A DNA stretch of 12,325 nt. Source: CAZIVE01 sp964542435. Lineage in GTDB: Bacteria > Bacteroidota > Bacteroidia > Bacteroidales > Tannerellaceae. The first letter of the stretch is position 1, and each line of letters begins with the position of its first letter. The notes under the pieces were generated by a model that ran no database searches, was not told where the DNA came from, and saw nothing but the letters and a program-made list of their open reading frames with translations. This document shows positions 1 to 7,036 of this stretch, piece by piece. The stretch is taken from NCBI GenBank assembly GCA_964542435.1, contig CAZIVE010000080.1:1-12325 (forward strand). Reading direction: 5' to 3'. The translations under genes were made by a program, and so were the position numbers.

Positions 1-14
1 AAATGACATGATTC

Positions 15-31
15 GTTTTTATCGGACAGCA
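15..31 (+). repeat. 17-bp dispersed element, left copy
   Basis: The sequence GTTTTTATCGGACAGCA is found here on the plus strand and again, identically, on the minus strand at 11974-11990. Both copies are preceded by AATGAC, 7 bases upstream here and 4 bases upstream in the other copy. An exact 17-mer recurring by chance in a window of this size is unlikely, so this is probably a genome-dispersed or regulatory element. No function can be assigned. Nothing else recognisable lies between position 1 and the HMA gene. Confidence 0.5.
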
Positions 32-89
32 ATATTCCAGAACGAATGAACGGACAATCACGGCCTCTCGATCCTGGGGAAAAACAGGA

Positions 90-296
90 TCAAAGCTGTT
101 TCGACTTGAATCCGGCCGATTCGACGGCAGCGATAACGGCTTCAGGTTTGACATCAGCCGTAACGGTCAATTGCTTTTCAGGTGTATTGAGATCGATATT
201 CCATTCATCACTCTTCATGATTCCGTTCAGCTTTTCGCCGATACGAGCTACACATCCGCCACATTTGGCGTTGGTGGAAAATTTCATTGTTGCCAT
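90..296 (-). CDS. HMA-domain heavy-metal-binding peptide (copper-chaperone-like)
   Basis: This 68-residue protein matches a single heavy-metal-associated (HMA) domain and little else, the size of soluble CopZ/Atx1-like copper chaperones. The metal-binding loop is KCGGC with Cys12 and Cys15, in place of the canonical MTCxxC; the NAKCGGCVARIGEKL context is the variant I associate with Bacteroidales peptides. The rest fits the babbabb fold: a helix after the loop, a strand around LTVTADV, a second helix around PEAVIAAVESAGF. The ATG at 294-296 is chosen over an in-frame TTG at 318-320 because AAGAAGA lies just upstream of it and a TACTTTTG promoter element overlaps the TTG. It has no membrane segment, so it should be cytosolic. 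No P-type ATPase or metal regulator is visible beside it, so the metal (copper is the usual guess) and the partner are inference. Confidence 0.85.
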   Translation of the reverse strand: MATMKFSTNAKCGGCVARIGEKLNGIMKSDEWNIDLNTPEKQLTVTADVKPEAVIAAVESAGFKSKQL

Positions 297-317
297 ATTC
301 TTCTTAATTTTCTGTAG

Positions 318-325
318 CAAAAGTA
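318..325 (-). promoter_or_regulatory. Putative -7 promoter element for the HMA gene
   Basis: TACTTTTG on the minus strand fits the Bacteroidetes -7 consensus TAnnTTTG and ends 21 bases before the chosen ATG. No clear -33 TTTG is seen at 19-21 bp spacing. It lies immediately downstream of the catalase terminator's U-run, so the HMA gene appears to restart transcription there. Confidence 0.45.
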
Positions 326-326
326 C

Positions 327-363
327 AAAAAAGACTGTGACGATATCTCTTCATCACAGTCTT
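327..363 (-). terminator. Rho-independent terminator of the catalase gene
   Basis: Read on the minus strand, a perfect 10-bp stem (AAGACTGTGA with TCACAGTCTT, arms at 354-363 and 331-340) closes a 13-nt loop and runs into a six-T tract (332-327). It starts 22 bases after the catalase stop codon, the expected position. It separates catalase from the co-oriented HMA gene. Confidence 0.85.
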
Positions 364-385
364 CTTATCCGAATGAACGGTATGA

Positions 386-1906
386 TTATTTCATTTGCGT
401 CGCTTTCAGGCGTTCAGGCTCTGACATAGCGGCCAGTTCTTCCACCTTCTTCATGTCGAGATGCAGACCTTCTGCAATCCGCGTTCCATATTCCTTGTCG
501 GCAAGATAGCAATGGGCAGCATGACGGTATTTGATATTGTCCGTAACAGGCATGATATCGCCCACCGTATTGCTGATCAAGAGATCGCGCTGATGATCGT
601 TCATCAATCTGTAAAGCGCTCCGGGCTGATAGAAGCAGTCGTCGGTACGATCATCATACACTACGTAATGATCGATCTTGCCGTCCACCTTCAGTGCCGA
701 GTCGTTGTACTGCGACTGAGAATCCCATTCGCCAAAACTGTTCGGAGCATATCCCTTCGTTCCTCCGGCATTGCCATCCACACGCATCATGCCATCGCGA
801 TGATAGCTATGAACAGGACAATGCGCCTGATTGACCGGAATCTGATCGTTGTTCACACCCAAACGATAACGTTGAGCATCGCCATAGGCAAAGAGACGTC
901 CCTGCAACAGTTTGTCAGGAGAAAGTCCGATACCTCTAACCAAATGCGTAGGCGCAAAAGCAGCCTGTTCCACATCTGCAAAGTAATTCTCAGGATTACG
1001 ATTGAGTTCCATCTCTCCCACTTCAATCAGTGGGAAGTCTTTATGACTCCACGTCTTGGTGATGTCGAACGGATTCTCCTTGTAATGTTCTGCCTGCTCT
1101 TCAGTCATAATCTGGAAATACATCTTCCATTTCGGGAAATCGCCCCGTTCGATAGCTTCGAAAAGATCTCTCTGATGACTCTCACGATCCTTGGCAACGA
1201 TTTCAGCAGCCTCTTCGTTGGTTAGGTTCTTGATGCCTTGTTCAGTCAACAGATGGAACTTCACCCAAACGCGAACGCCCTCTTTATTGATAAGGCTATA
1301 TGTATGAGAACCGAATCCGTGCATGTGACGGTAAGATGCCGGAATACCGCGATCAGACATTACGATAGTAATCTGATGCAGCGCTTCGGGAAGCATGGTC
1401 CAGAAATCCCAATTGTTCTGAGCAGAACGGAGATTGGTCTTCGGATCACGTTTTACGGCATGATTCAGATCAGGAAACTGCAGCGGGTCACGGATAAAAA
1501 ACACCGGAGTGTTGTTACCTACCAAATCCCAATTACCTTCGTCTGTATAAAACTTGATGGCAAAGCCGCGGATATCCCGTTCGGCATCGGCGGCACCACG
1601 CTCACCTGCTACGGTTGAGAAACGAACGAATACATCCGTCTTCTTGCCAACCTCAGAAAAGAGGCTTGCACAAGTGTATTTTGTCACGTCGTGTGTGGTA
1701 GTAAACTGCCCAAAAGCCCCACTGCCTTTGGCATGCATACGACGTTCGGGAATCACTTCGCGATCAAAGTGGGCCAGCTTCTCAAGAAGCCAGTTGTCTT
1801 GTAACATGATTGGTCCGCGCGGTCCTACCGTCTGTGAATTGGTGTTATCACCGACTGGTGCACCTACCTCATTGGTGAGGAATTTTTTCTTCTTACCTTC
1901 TTCCAT
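386..1906 (-). CDS. katA: Monofunctional haem catalase, small-subunit type
   Basis: Catalase disproportionates hydrogen peroxide to water and oxygen in the cytoplasm. The 506-residue length fits small-subunit catalases. The distal-site signature FDREVIPERRMHAKG places the catalytic His at 58. GNWDLVGNNTPVFF gives the catalytic Asn at 131, the same 73-residue spacing as His75-Asn148 in human catalase. GRLFAYGDAQRYRLG gives the proximal haem ligand Tyr341. The NADPH-binding-region style sequence GIPASYRHMHGFGSHT is also present. The open frame can be extended to a TTG at 2045-2047, but the extra 47 residues are not catalase-like and cross the promoter region, and family members begin near the ATG used here (MEEGKKKKF followed by GAPVGDN). 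It lies 137 bases downstream of sbcC with its own promoter-like element and its own terminator, so it is probably monocistronic. The symbol katA is a family name; katB is used for some Bacteroides homologues. Confidence 0.97.
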   Translation of the reverse strand: MEEGKKKKFLTNEVGAPVGDNTNSQTVGPRGPIMLQDNWLLEKLAHFDREVIPERRMHAKGSGAFGQFTTTHDVTKYTCASLFSEVGKKTDVFVRFSTVAGERGAADAERDIRGFAIKFYTDEGNWDLVGNNTPVFFIRDPLQFPDLNHAVKRDPKTNLRSAQNNWDFWTMLPEALHQITIVMSDRGIPASYRHMHGFGSHTYSLINKEGVRVWVKFHLLTEQGIKNLTNEEAAEIVAKDRESHQRDLFEAIERGDFPKWKMYFQIMTEEQAEHYKENPFDITKTWSHKDFPLIEVGEMELNRNPENYFADVEQAAFAPTHLVRGIGLSPDKLLQGRLFAYGDAQRYRLGVNNDQIPVNQAHCPVHSYHRDGMMRVDGNAGGTKGYAPNSFGEWDSQSQYNDSALKVDGKIDHYVVYDDRTDDCFYQPGALYRLMNDHQRDLLISNTVGDIMPVTDNIKYRHAAHCYLADKEYGTRIAEGLHLDMKKVEELAAMSEPERLKATQMK

Positions 1907-1931
1907 TTTGAATTGTATTTGATGAAACAGT

Positions 1932-1947
1932 ATTGATAATTGACAAT
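1932..1947. promoter_or_regulatory. Near-perfect palindrome in the catalase leader (possible operator)
   Basis: ATTGATAATTGACAAT is a 16-bp palindrome with one mismatched pair. It sits just downstream of the probable -7 element, where the catalase transcript would begin, a position suited to a repressor or other peroxide-responsive factor. The half TTGACAAT recurs at 2002-2009, 62 bp further upstream. Bacteroides catalase is known to be OxyR-controlled, but this sequence is not a clear match to a classical OxyR site. Confidence 0.35.
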
Positions 1948-1950
1948 GAG

Positions 1951-1958
1951 CAAATTTA
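1951..1958 (-). promoter_or_regulatory. Putative -7 promoter element for catalase
   Basis: TAAATTTG on the minus strand matches TAnnTTTG exactly and lies 44 bases before the catalase ATG. No convincing -33 element is seen, which would fit a promoter that needs an activator. That last point is inference. Confidence 0.4.
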
Positions 1959-2043
1959 TCTAACTTCTGCAAGAATCTCATCATTTCACAACTCATATTA
2001 CTTGACAATTTGGATATATTAACAGGCAATATTTCCCGTGATT

Positions 2044-5000
2044 TCAAAGTCTAACTACATGCACTTCGCTTTTCGACCTTGTCACACGTTCCAGACGAAT
2101 CTGAGCAGGGATGCGTTCACGAAGCATTTGGACATGGCTGACAATTCCCACTTTCCTTCCCTGACGATGAAGATTCTCGAGCACATTCATCACGGTGTTT
2201 AGACATTCTTCGGACAAAGTTCCGAATCCTTCATCAATGAACAGCGTCTCGACACGGATCCGATCGTCCGAAAGCGATGAGAGACCGAGTGCCAAAGCCA
2301 GTGACACAATAAAGCTCTCGCCTCCGGAAAGTGTCGTGCCCGGCCGAGTCGTTCCCATTTCAAGATCGTCCACAAGCAAGGCGAGCGAATCGTTCGGACA
2401 TTCCAGACGGTAACGTGGGTACAATTGCTCGAGATGCTCGTTAGCCTTCTCCAGCAGGAACCGGAACGTAATACATTGCGCGGCCTTCGTTAGTCGATCA
2501 TTGCCGAACAGTGTATTCAAAGTGGACCATCTGTCGTAAATCTCTTTCTGTTGCTGCTGTTCCGTAAGCAAAGTTTTCCGAACGCTCTCGTGAGATTTAT
2601 CCTCTTCGAGCTGCACTTTCAATCCGCCAATGGCATTTTGAAGTTCCGTATTCCGATCTTCCAAAGAAACTTTTTGGACAGACAATAACGATCCGGTTTC
2701 CTCTTCAGTCGGTTTGTCTGCTTGCTTCATCAGTTTGTCGTAAGTTTCCGTCAGATGCTTCAGCTCGCCTTGAGCAGAGGAAAGAGCGGTTGCCAATTGA
2801 TCCGATTCTGTACGCAGTTGCTTGATCTGCCCGTCAGTCGTAGAAAAGAGCCAATCAAGCTGGGAAGGTTCGATGGTTGTATGCGATTCCTGATAGCTCT
2901 TCAACAAGAGATCCTGCTGTGTAACGCAATCGCTCAACTGAGCCTGATCTTTATTCAGATTTCGAACGATCTCCTCAACCGTTGCAGCAAGAGATGACCA
3001 TTTGCTTGCGCTGACATCGCTGGAAGAGATTTCGGAAACAGATTCGTCCGCCTTATCCCAATCTGGAAGCAACGTGATCATCTTCGTGATCTCCTCATCA
3101 GACTGCCGGATGTCTGCAGCTTTCTGCTCGATCGATTTCTTGAGCAATGGAATCTGCAAAGTATAATCCTGATACTTTTTAGCAGCCTCTTTCAATCTCT
3201 TTTCATACAGCACCCGATCTTGATTCCATGACAACATCCAATCTTCGTCCGTCATCCAATCGTTTACAGTGTCTATTGAGGTTTGAACAGAAGTCTTATT
3301 ATCGTCGATTTGACTCTGATATGTTTCGTTGTCATGCACAAGAGTCTTCTGATCGGTCAACAAATCGTCATACGTTTTCTTGGCCGTTGCCGTCAAAGAC
3401 TGAGCCGTTTCATACTTCTGACGAAGAGCATCCAATTCCTTTTCCAACTGTGAGGCAGCTTTCAGGCTTTCACCCAATTCGATCAGCTTTACCCTTCGAC
3501 TTTTTTCCTCATTTTCCAGCAAAATATCCGCCTCGTCGAAGGCGACATTCTTGGCAAACTTCTCTGCAAACGGTTCCCAATCCTTCATAGTCCCGTCGAG
3601 CTTATTCTGTAACTGAGGCAGAAGCTTCTCGGAAACGATCTTCAAACCATTCTCCTTTTCCTTGGTTTGTGCCTGCAACCTCATCCAAGAATTACGGGCA
3701 TCATCTTTCTCCTTCTGTGCTTTGGCCAATTCCTCATTGGCCTGGTCATACAGATCCTCAAAGAATTTTTCTTCTTTGACCTCATGATGCACACTGCCAC
3801 AAATCGGACAAGGTTTCCCATCTTCCAAGGATTGCCGAAGTTTCTGTGAACATTCATCGATGGTCAGCTTACGAAGATCGCAAGCTTCCTTACATTTATT
3901 ATAAAGGTCATCTTTCTCGACTGAAGATTTTTCTGCAGCTTCCTGTTGCTTGGTCAGCTTCGCCAATTCATCTCGAGTGGTTGTTATCTCCTCCTGTTTC
4001 TCCGCCACCGCAACCGAAGCATTCTTGGCCAGCTGCCATTTTCCCTTTCCAGACGTAATGTCTGTCACTTCCGTCTGAAGTTGGTTATACTGCGCCTGCA
4101 ACTTCTCTTTGCCGGAATCATCAAACTCCTGCTGTTTCTTGTCGCGTTCCGTTTTGCAACTTGTCTCATCGGCAAGTTTCTGTTTGTAATTCTTTTCAGC
4201 ATCAGAGATCTTCAGATCAAGCTGCTTGGATTTTTCTACATTATCATTGATCTTCTGATTCAATGTTGTATTCGAAGACTCCAGATTTGAGATAGTTTTG
4301 AAGGCGGCCAAGATGGTCTGCACATTTTCATACCTGTCATGATTGAGGCTGAGCTGCTTCAAGTCGCTTTCCTTTTCCTTCAACTGCTCCTGCAACTCTT
4401 CCAGTTTTTTCTTCGACTGATCAAGTCCCATTCTATATTGAAGGAAGACGGTTCGATTTGTCTGCAGTTTCTCATTATTTTCCTTGATCGAATCCTTTAA
4501 AGAGGCGATCAAAGTCTTGCATGAACGCAAGTCGCCAGTTGAATCCCATAGCTGGAGCAAAACCATACGATTCTGATTCTCTTCGCTTTCGACCTGAAGC
4601 TTTGCCGCATCGATATGCGATTTTGCCTCTTCCGCGGCTTTTTGATTCTCTGAAACTGACTTCCTCCAATTCAACTTGCCTTCCAATATCGTACGCTGAA
4701 CAGATAATTTCCCAATCTCCTCTAAATCATCGTTCATCTCCTTACTTTTGGCCTCTTTTTCTTCGTCGGTCAAGAGATGAATGTCTTCTATACGTTGTTT
4801 GATCCGATCAAATACTTCCTTTTCCTTTGCCGAGCGGTCATGAATATAGACACCTATACCTTTATATATATCGAGACTGGTGAGTGACTCAAGAATCTGA
4901 GACTTGTCGTTATCGTTAGCCGAAAGGAATTTATTAAACTGTCCCTGAGCAAGCAGGAACATCCTGGTGAAACGAGTATAATCCAAACCGATGATTTCCT

Positions 5001-5430
5001 CAATCTTCTCGCTCACCTCTTTAGAAGCAAGCGTCTCGCCTGTCTCTATATCTTTCAGGATTCGACTCAACGGCTGGAAACGTCCGTCCGCTTTATTACG
5101 CGCTCTGCGCTGCATCCAATCCACTTCATACGGCTTGTTATCTTCTGAGAAGAAGAGGCTGATTGAAGCTTCGCCTGTTCCCCTTCGCATCAGATTGGCA
5201 GGATTACCAACGGTTGTATCCTCAAACTTATAACTTCCCTTTTGGGAAGGCATCGAAGGAACCATATTGAACAAAGCCATGCAGATACAGTTCAAAATGG
5301 TACTCTTTCCTGTTCCCGTGTCCCCACAAATGAGGAAAAGAGGTTCTTCAGAAAGTACTCCGTGTTCAAAATCTATCGTAGCGTCAGCAATAGACGCAAT
5401 ATTATGGATGATCAGTTTCTGCAGTTTCAT
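2044..5430 (-). CDS. sbcC: SbcC, ATPase subunit of the SbcCD nuclease (Rad50-like)
   Basis: This is the large SMC-like ATPase of the SbcCD (Mre11-Rad50 type) complex, which opens DNA hairpins and trims protein-blocked double-strand ends. The 1128 residues show the full family plan. An N-terminal ATPase half has Walker A GDTGTGKST at 36-44 and a Q-loop around AQGQF at 161-165. Two long Glu/Lys/Gln-rich coiled-coil arms flank the zinc hook CPIC (Cys541, Cys544) near the middle. A C-terminal half carries the ABC signature LSGGES at 1034-1039 and Walker B LFIDEG with Asp1066 and Glu1067. Walker A has Asp and Thr where many homologues have Pro and Ala (GPTGAGKST), which is still compatible with ATP binding. 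The ATG overlaps the sbcD stop as ATGA, so the two are translationally coupled and made as one complex. Confidence 0.97.
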   Translation of the reverse strand: MKLQKLIIHNIASIADATIDFEHGVLSEEPLFLICGDTGTGKSTILNCICMALFNMVPSMPSQKGSYKFEDTTVGNPANLMRRGTGEASISLFFSEDNKPYEVDWMQRRARNKADGRFQPLSRILKDIETGETLASKEVSEKIEEIIGLDYTRFTRMFLLAQGQFNKFLSANDNDKSQILESLTSLDIYKGIGVYIHDRSAKEKEVFDRIKQRIEDIHLLTDEEKEAKSKEMNDDLEEIGKLSVQRTILEGKLNWRKSVSENQKAAEEAKSHIDAAKLQVESEENQNRMVLLQLWDSTGDLRSCKTLIASLKDSIKENNEKLQTNRTVFLQYRMGLDQSKKKLEELQEQLKEKESDLKQLSLNHDRYENVQTILAAFKTISNLESSNTTLNQKINDNVEKSKQLDLKISDAEKNYKQKLADETSCKTERDKKQQEFDDSGKEKLQAQYNQLQTEVTDITSGKGKWQLAKNASVAVAEKQEEITTTRDELAKLTKQQEAAEKSSVEKDDLYNKCKEACDLRKLTIDECSQKLRQSLEDGKPCPICGSVHHEVKEEKFFEDLYDQANEELAKAQKEKDDARNSWMRLQAQTKEKENGLKIVSEKLLPQLQNKLDGTMKDWEPFAEKFAKNVAFDEADILLENEEKSRRVKLIELGESLKAASQLEKELDALRQKYETAQSLTATAKKTYDDLLTDQKTLVHDNETYQSQIDDNKTSVQTSIDTVNDWMTDEDWMLSWNQDRVLYEKRLKEAAKKYQDYTLQIPLLKKSIEQKAADIRQSDEEITKMITLLPDWDKADESVSEISSSDVSASKWSSLAATVEEIVRNLNKDQAQLSDCVTQQDLLLKSYQESHTTIEPSQLDWLFSTTDGQIKQLRTESDQLATALSSAQGELKHLTETYDKLMKQADKPTEEETGSLLSVQKVSLEDRNTELQNAIGGLKVQLEEDKSHESVRKTLLTEQQQQKEIYDRWSTLNTLFGNDRLTKAAQCITFRFLLEKANEHLEQLYPRYRLECPNDSLALLVDDLEMGTTRPGTTLSGGESFIVSLALALGLSSLSDDRIRVETLFIDEGFGTLSEECLNTVMNVLENLHRQGRKVGIVSHVQMLRERIPAQIRLERVTRSKSEVHVVRL

Positions 5431-6650
5431 AGTGATTCCTCTCTTTTTCCTTTTTCTACCTCTTCAATCGCCTCTTTCATGCAGGCTCGTAAAGTTTCAG
5501 ACAGTTCCTGTTGCGCTGCGACACGATAACAGCGCTCGATAATATCCATCGGAGACAGATGCCTCAATTCCTCTAGTGAATGAACTGCATTTTTTCCCGT
5601 CTCTTCATCATCCAAGCTTCGACTGTTTGTTCTTAGGAACGTGCACAGCTTCGCCTTCTTACCTTCGAGACACATCTGTGCCTCTTCAAACAGGGTTGAC
5701 GGCACAACGTCGTCTATCAATACGTTGAAACGGATATAGGCAGCTTTATCAGAAGGGAACGCCTTCAAAGCCTCCTTCACCTCTTCAAACGGTGCAGGTT
5801 CTTCGGATACATCACAAATCTCAATAGGAGCATTGATCTTACGTTGGCGAACCTTTGACATCTGCTCACCTTCAAACTCCACAACTGTAACACTGTGCTC
5901 ATACTTCTCGTCAAATGACATCGGAATAACGGAACCACTATAGCGAACAAATGGAAAACCTACATGCTGCGGACGATGGATATGTCCGAGAGCCACATAA
6001 GAGAATCCTTTCGCCCAGATATCAGCAGAGACGCAGACCATGTTTCCCTTCATTGACGAGTCATGGCCGGTCAGGTCGCTGTTAGAAAGGGCAAGATGTC
6101 CCATCGCAATGATCGGTTGTCCCGCTTCACGCTTCTGATTCACGCATTCGAGCAATCTGCCATAAAAAGCACGCACACGTTCCACATATCCATCCGGTTC
6201 GACCTGCGGAAAACTGCTTTCGTGAATGTAAGGCACAGCCAAAACCCATCCGATAATCCTCTCCTCGCGACGAATCGGAACCAGCAATTTCTCTATATTG
6301 ATTCCCTCTTCATTCCGTTCCGGAGAGCCAACCACGGTGACGCGAAACTCTTTCCACAATACACCCGCCGAAGCAAGACGCGAGGGTGAATCATGATTTC
6401 CCGCCGTGATGATGACCTGCATCTCAGGATTTTCCTGCTGCAAAGCCAACATTTCACGATTGTATATGGAAACAACGGCATTAGAAGGTGCTACGGTGTC
6501 GAAGATATCGCCGCACACCAACAGAGCATCAGGCTGTTCTTCCGCAACAATCTGACGCAATTGCTTGAAGAAATCCAAAAATTCCTCTTCACGATTGAAC
6601 TGATGGAAACTGTTACCCAGATGCCAATCAGATGTATGTATGATTTTCAT
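5427..6650 (-). CDS. sbcD: SbcD, nuclease subunit of the SbcCD complex (Mre11-like)
   Basis: This is the metal-dependent (manganese in studied homologues) phosphoesterase partner of SbcC, giving 3'-5' exonuclease and endonuclease activity at DNA ends and hairpins. The 407 residues carry the calcineurin-like metal ligands in order: SDWHLG (Asp8, His10), GDIFD (Asp48), GNHD (Asn85, His86), MGH (His185) and GHIH (His223, His225). The C-terminal part around LSPMDIIERCYR and a charged tail would be the SbcC-binding region. The ATG at 6648-6650 gives the canonical MKIIHTSDWHLG start; the frame continues three codons upstream to a TTG, which is not needed. It is first in a two-gene operon with sbcC, overlapping it by 4 bases. 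Confidence 0.97.
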   Translation of the reverse strand: MKIIHTSDWHLGNSFHQFNREEEFLDFFKQLRQIVAEEQPDALLVCGDIFDTVAPSNAVVSIYNREMLALQQENPEMQVIITAGNHDSPSRLASAGVLWKEFRVTVVGSPERNEEGINIEKLLVPIRREERIIGWVLAVPYIHESSFPQVEPDGYVERVRAFYGRLLECVNQKREAGQPIIAMGHLALSNSDLTGHDSSMKGNMVCVSADIWAKGFSYVALGHIHRPQHVGFPFVRYSGSVIPMSFDEKYEHSVTVVEFEGEQMSKVRQRKINAPIEICDVSEEPAPFEEVKEALKAFPSDKAAYIRFNVLIDDVVPSTLFEEAQMCLEGKKAKLCTFLRTNSRSLDDEETGKNAVHSLEELRHLSPMDIIERCYRVAAQQELSETLRACMKEAIEEVEKGKREESL

Positions 6651-6721
6651 ATGATCCAAAATAACCGATATACGTTTTAAAGGTCATGCTCATACTTCTC
6701 TATTCCCTAAGAAGTAATGTA

Positions 6722-6729
6722 CAAATATA
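6722..6729 (-). promoter_or_regulatory. Putative -7 promoter element for sbcDC
   Basis: TATATTTG on the minus strand is an exact TAnnTTTG match, 71 bases upstream of the sbcD ATG, giving a 5' leader of roughly 65 nt. No -33 TTTG is evident at the standard spacing. This is the best promoter candidate between sbcD and the divergent region to its right. Confidence 0.45.
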
Positions 6730-6863
6730 ACTCTTTTACCTGGAATCTTTCTTCTTGGCAAGTGAGGATTACAAAATTGCAGTTCAGAAGAGAAGAAATA
6801 TACATTTTGGGATGATAAAAGCCGTTATTAATCCACCAATTCATATTTATTAACATCGTTAAG

Positions 6864-6894
6864 TTGTTTTGGTAAGATTTAAGTTCTACTTTCG
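6864..6894 (+). promoter_or_regulatory. Plus-strand promoter-like sequence in the gene-free region
   Basis: TTG at 6864-6866 and TACTTTCG at 6887-6894 are 20 bp apart, close to the Bacteroidetes consensus (TTTG, 19-21 bp, TAnnTTTG) with one mismatch in the -7 element. No protein-coding frame follows for hundreds of bases on this strand, so a transcript from about 6900 would be non-coding. It also points toward the 3' end of the cupin gene. Confidence 0.4.
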
Positions 6895-6899
6895 TCGAA

Positions 6900-7035
6900 C
6901 CAGTTTTTAATATGGTTTAGGTTTTTGTGGTAAAAGATTTTCCTTGACGGTCGGTTCTCTTGAACCGACCGTTCTTGGTTATTGAAGTTGCCTATCGCAG
7001 AACCATTGATTCTGCTCAACTTGCAATAGGCGTAC
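6900..7035 (+). ncRNA. Candidate structured small RNA (hairpin-rich intergenic region)
   Basis: The 386-base stretch between sbcD and the cupin gene holds no plausible coding frame. Downstream of the promoter-like sequence are two hairpins. The first is a perfect 11-bp stem (ACGGTCGGTTC, loop TCTT, GAACCGACCGT; 6947-6972) followed by TTCTTGGTT, which could terminate a transcript of about 80 nt. The second (6985-7031) can fold in two mutually exclusive ways. Strand is inferred only from the promoter match: both hairpins are also just downstream of the cupin stop codon on the minus strand and could instead be its 3' structure. No known RNA family is recognised. The part at 6730-6860 shows nothing beyond AT-rich sequence. 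Confidence 0.3.
6947..6972. terminator. 11-bp perfect hairpin, possible terminator
   Basis: Arms 6947-6957 and 6962-6972 are perfectly complementary with a 4-base loop. On the plus strand it is followed by TTCTTGGTTATT, on the minus strand by CAAGGAAAATCTTTT. Neither is a clean U-run, so termination strength is uncertain in both directions. It could end a short plus-strand RNA or the cupin mRNA. Confidence 0.45.
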
Positions 7036-7036
7036 T

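Noticed and set aside
70..91. Inverted repeat GATCCTG/CAGGATC at the HMA stop codon as a terminator
   Set aside because: The stem is only 7 bp and lacks a following T-run on the minus strand; it may be incidental.
46..1922. Plus-strand open frames opposite the HMA and catalase genes (46-429, 461-1225, 1238-1618, 1554-1922)
   Set aside because: They are antisense to well-supported genes and their products have no family-like composition.
1907..2047. TTG-initiated extension of catalase by 47 residues
   Set aside because: It contains the promoter-like element and palindrome, has no similarity to catalase N-termini, and a family-typical ATG start exists.
386..6650. A single stress operon of sbcD, sbcC, catalase and HMA
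   Set aside because: Only sbcD-sbcC are coupled; catalase has a 137-base upstream gap with its own promoter-like element and a strong terminator before the HMA gene.
7026..7035. ATAGGCGTAC near the cupin stop resembles the array core GTAGGCGTAC
   Set aside because: It is a single 9-of-10 match with no periodic neighbours and is already explained by the hairpin arm.
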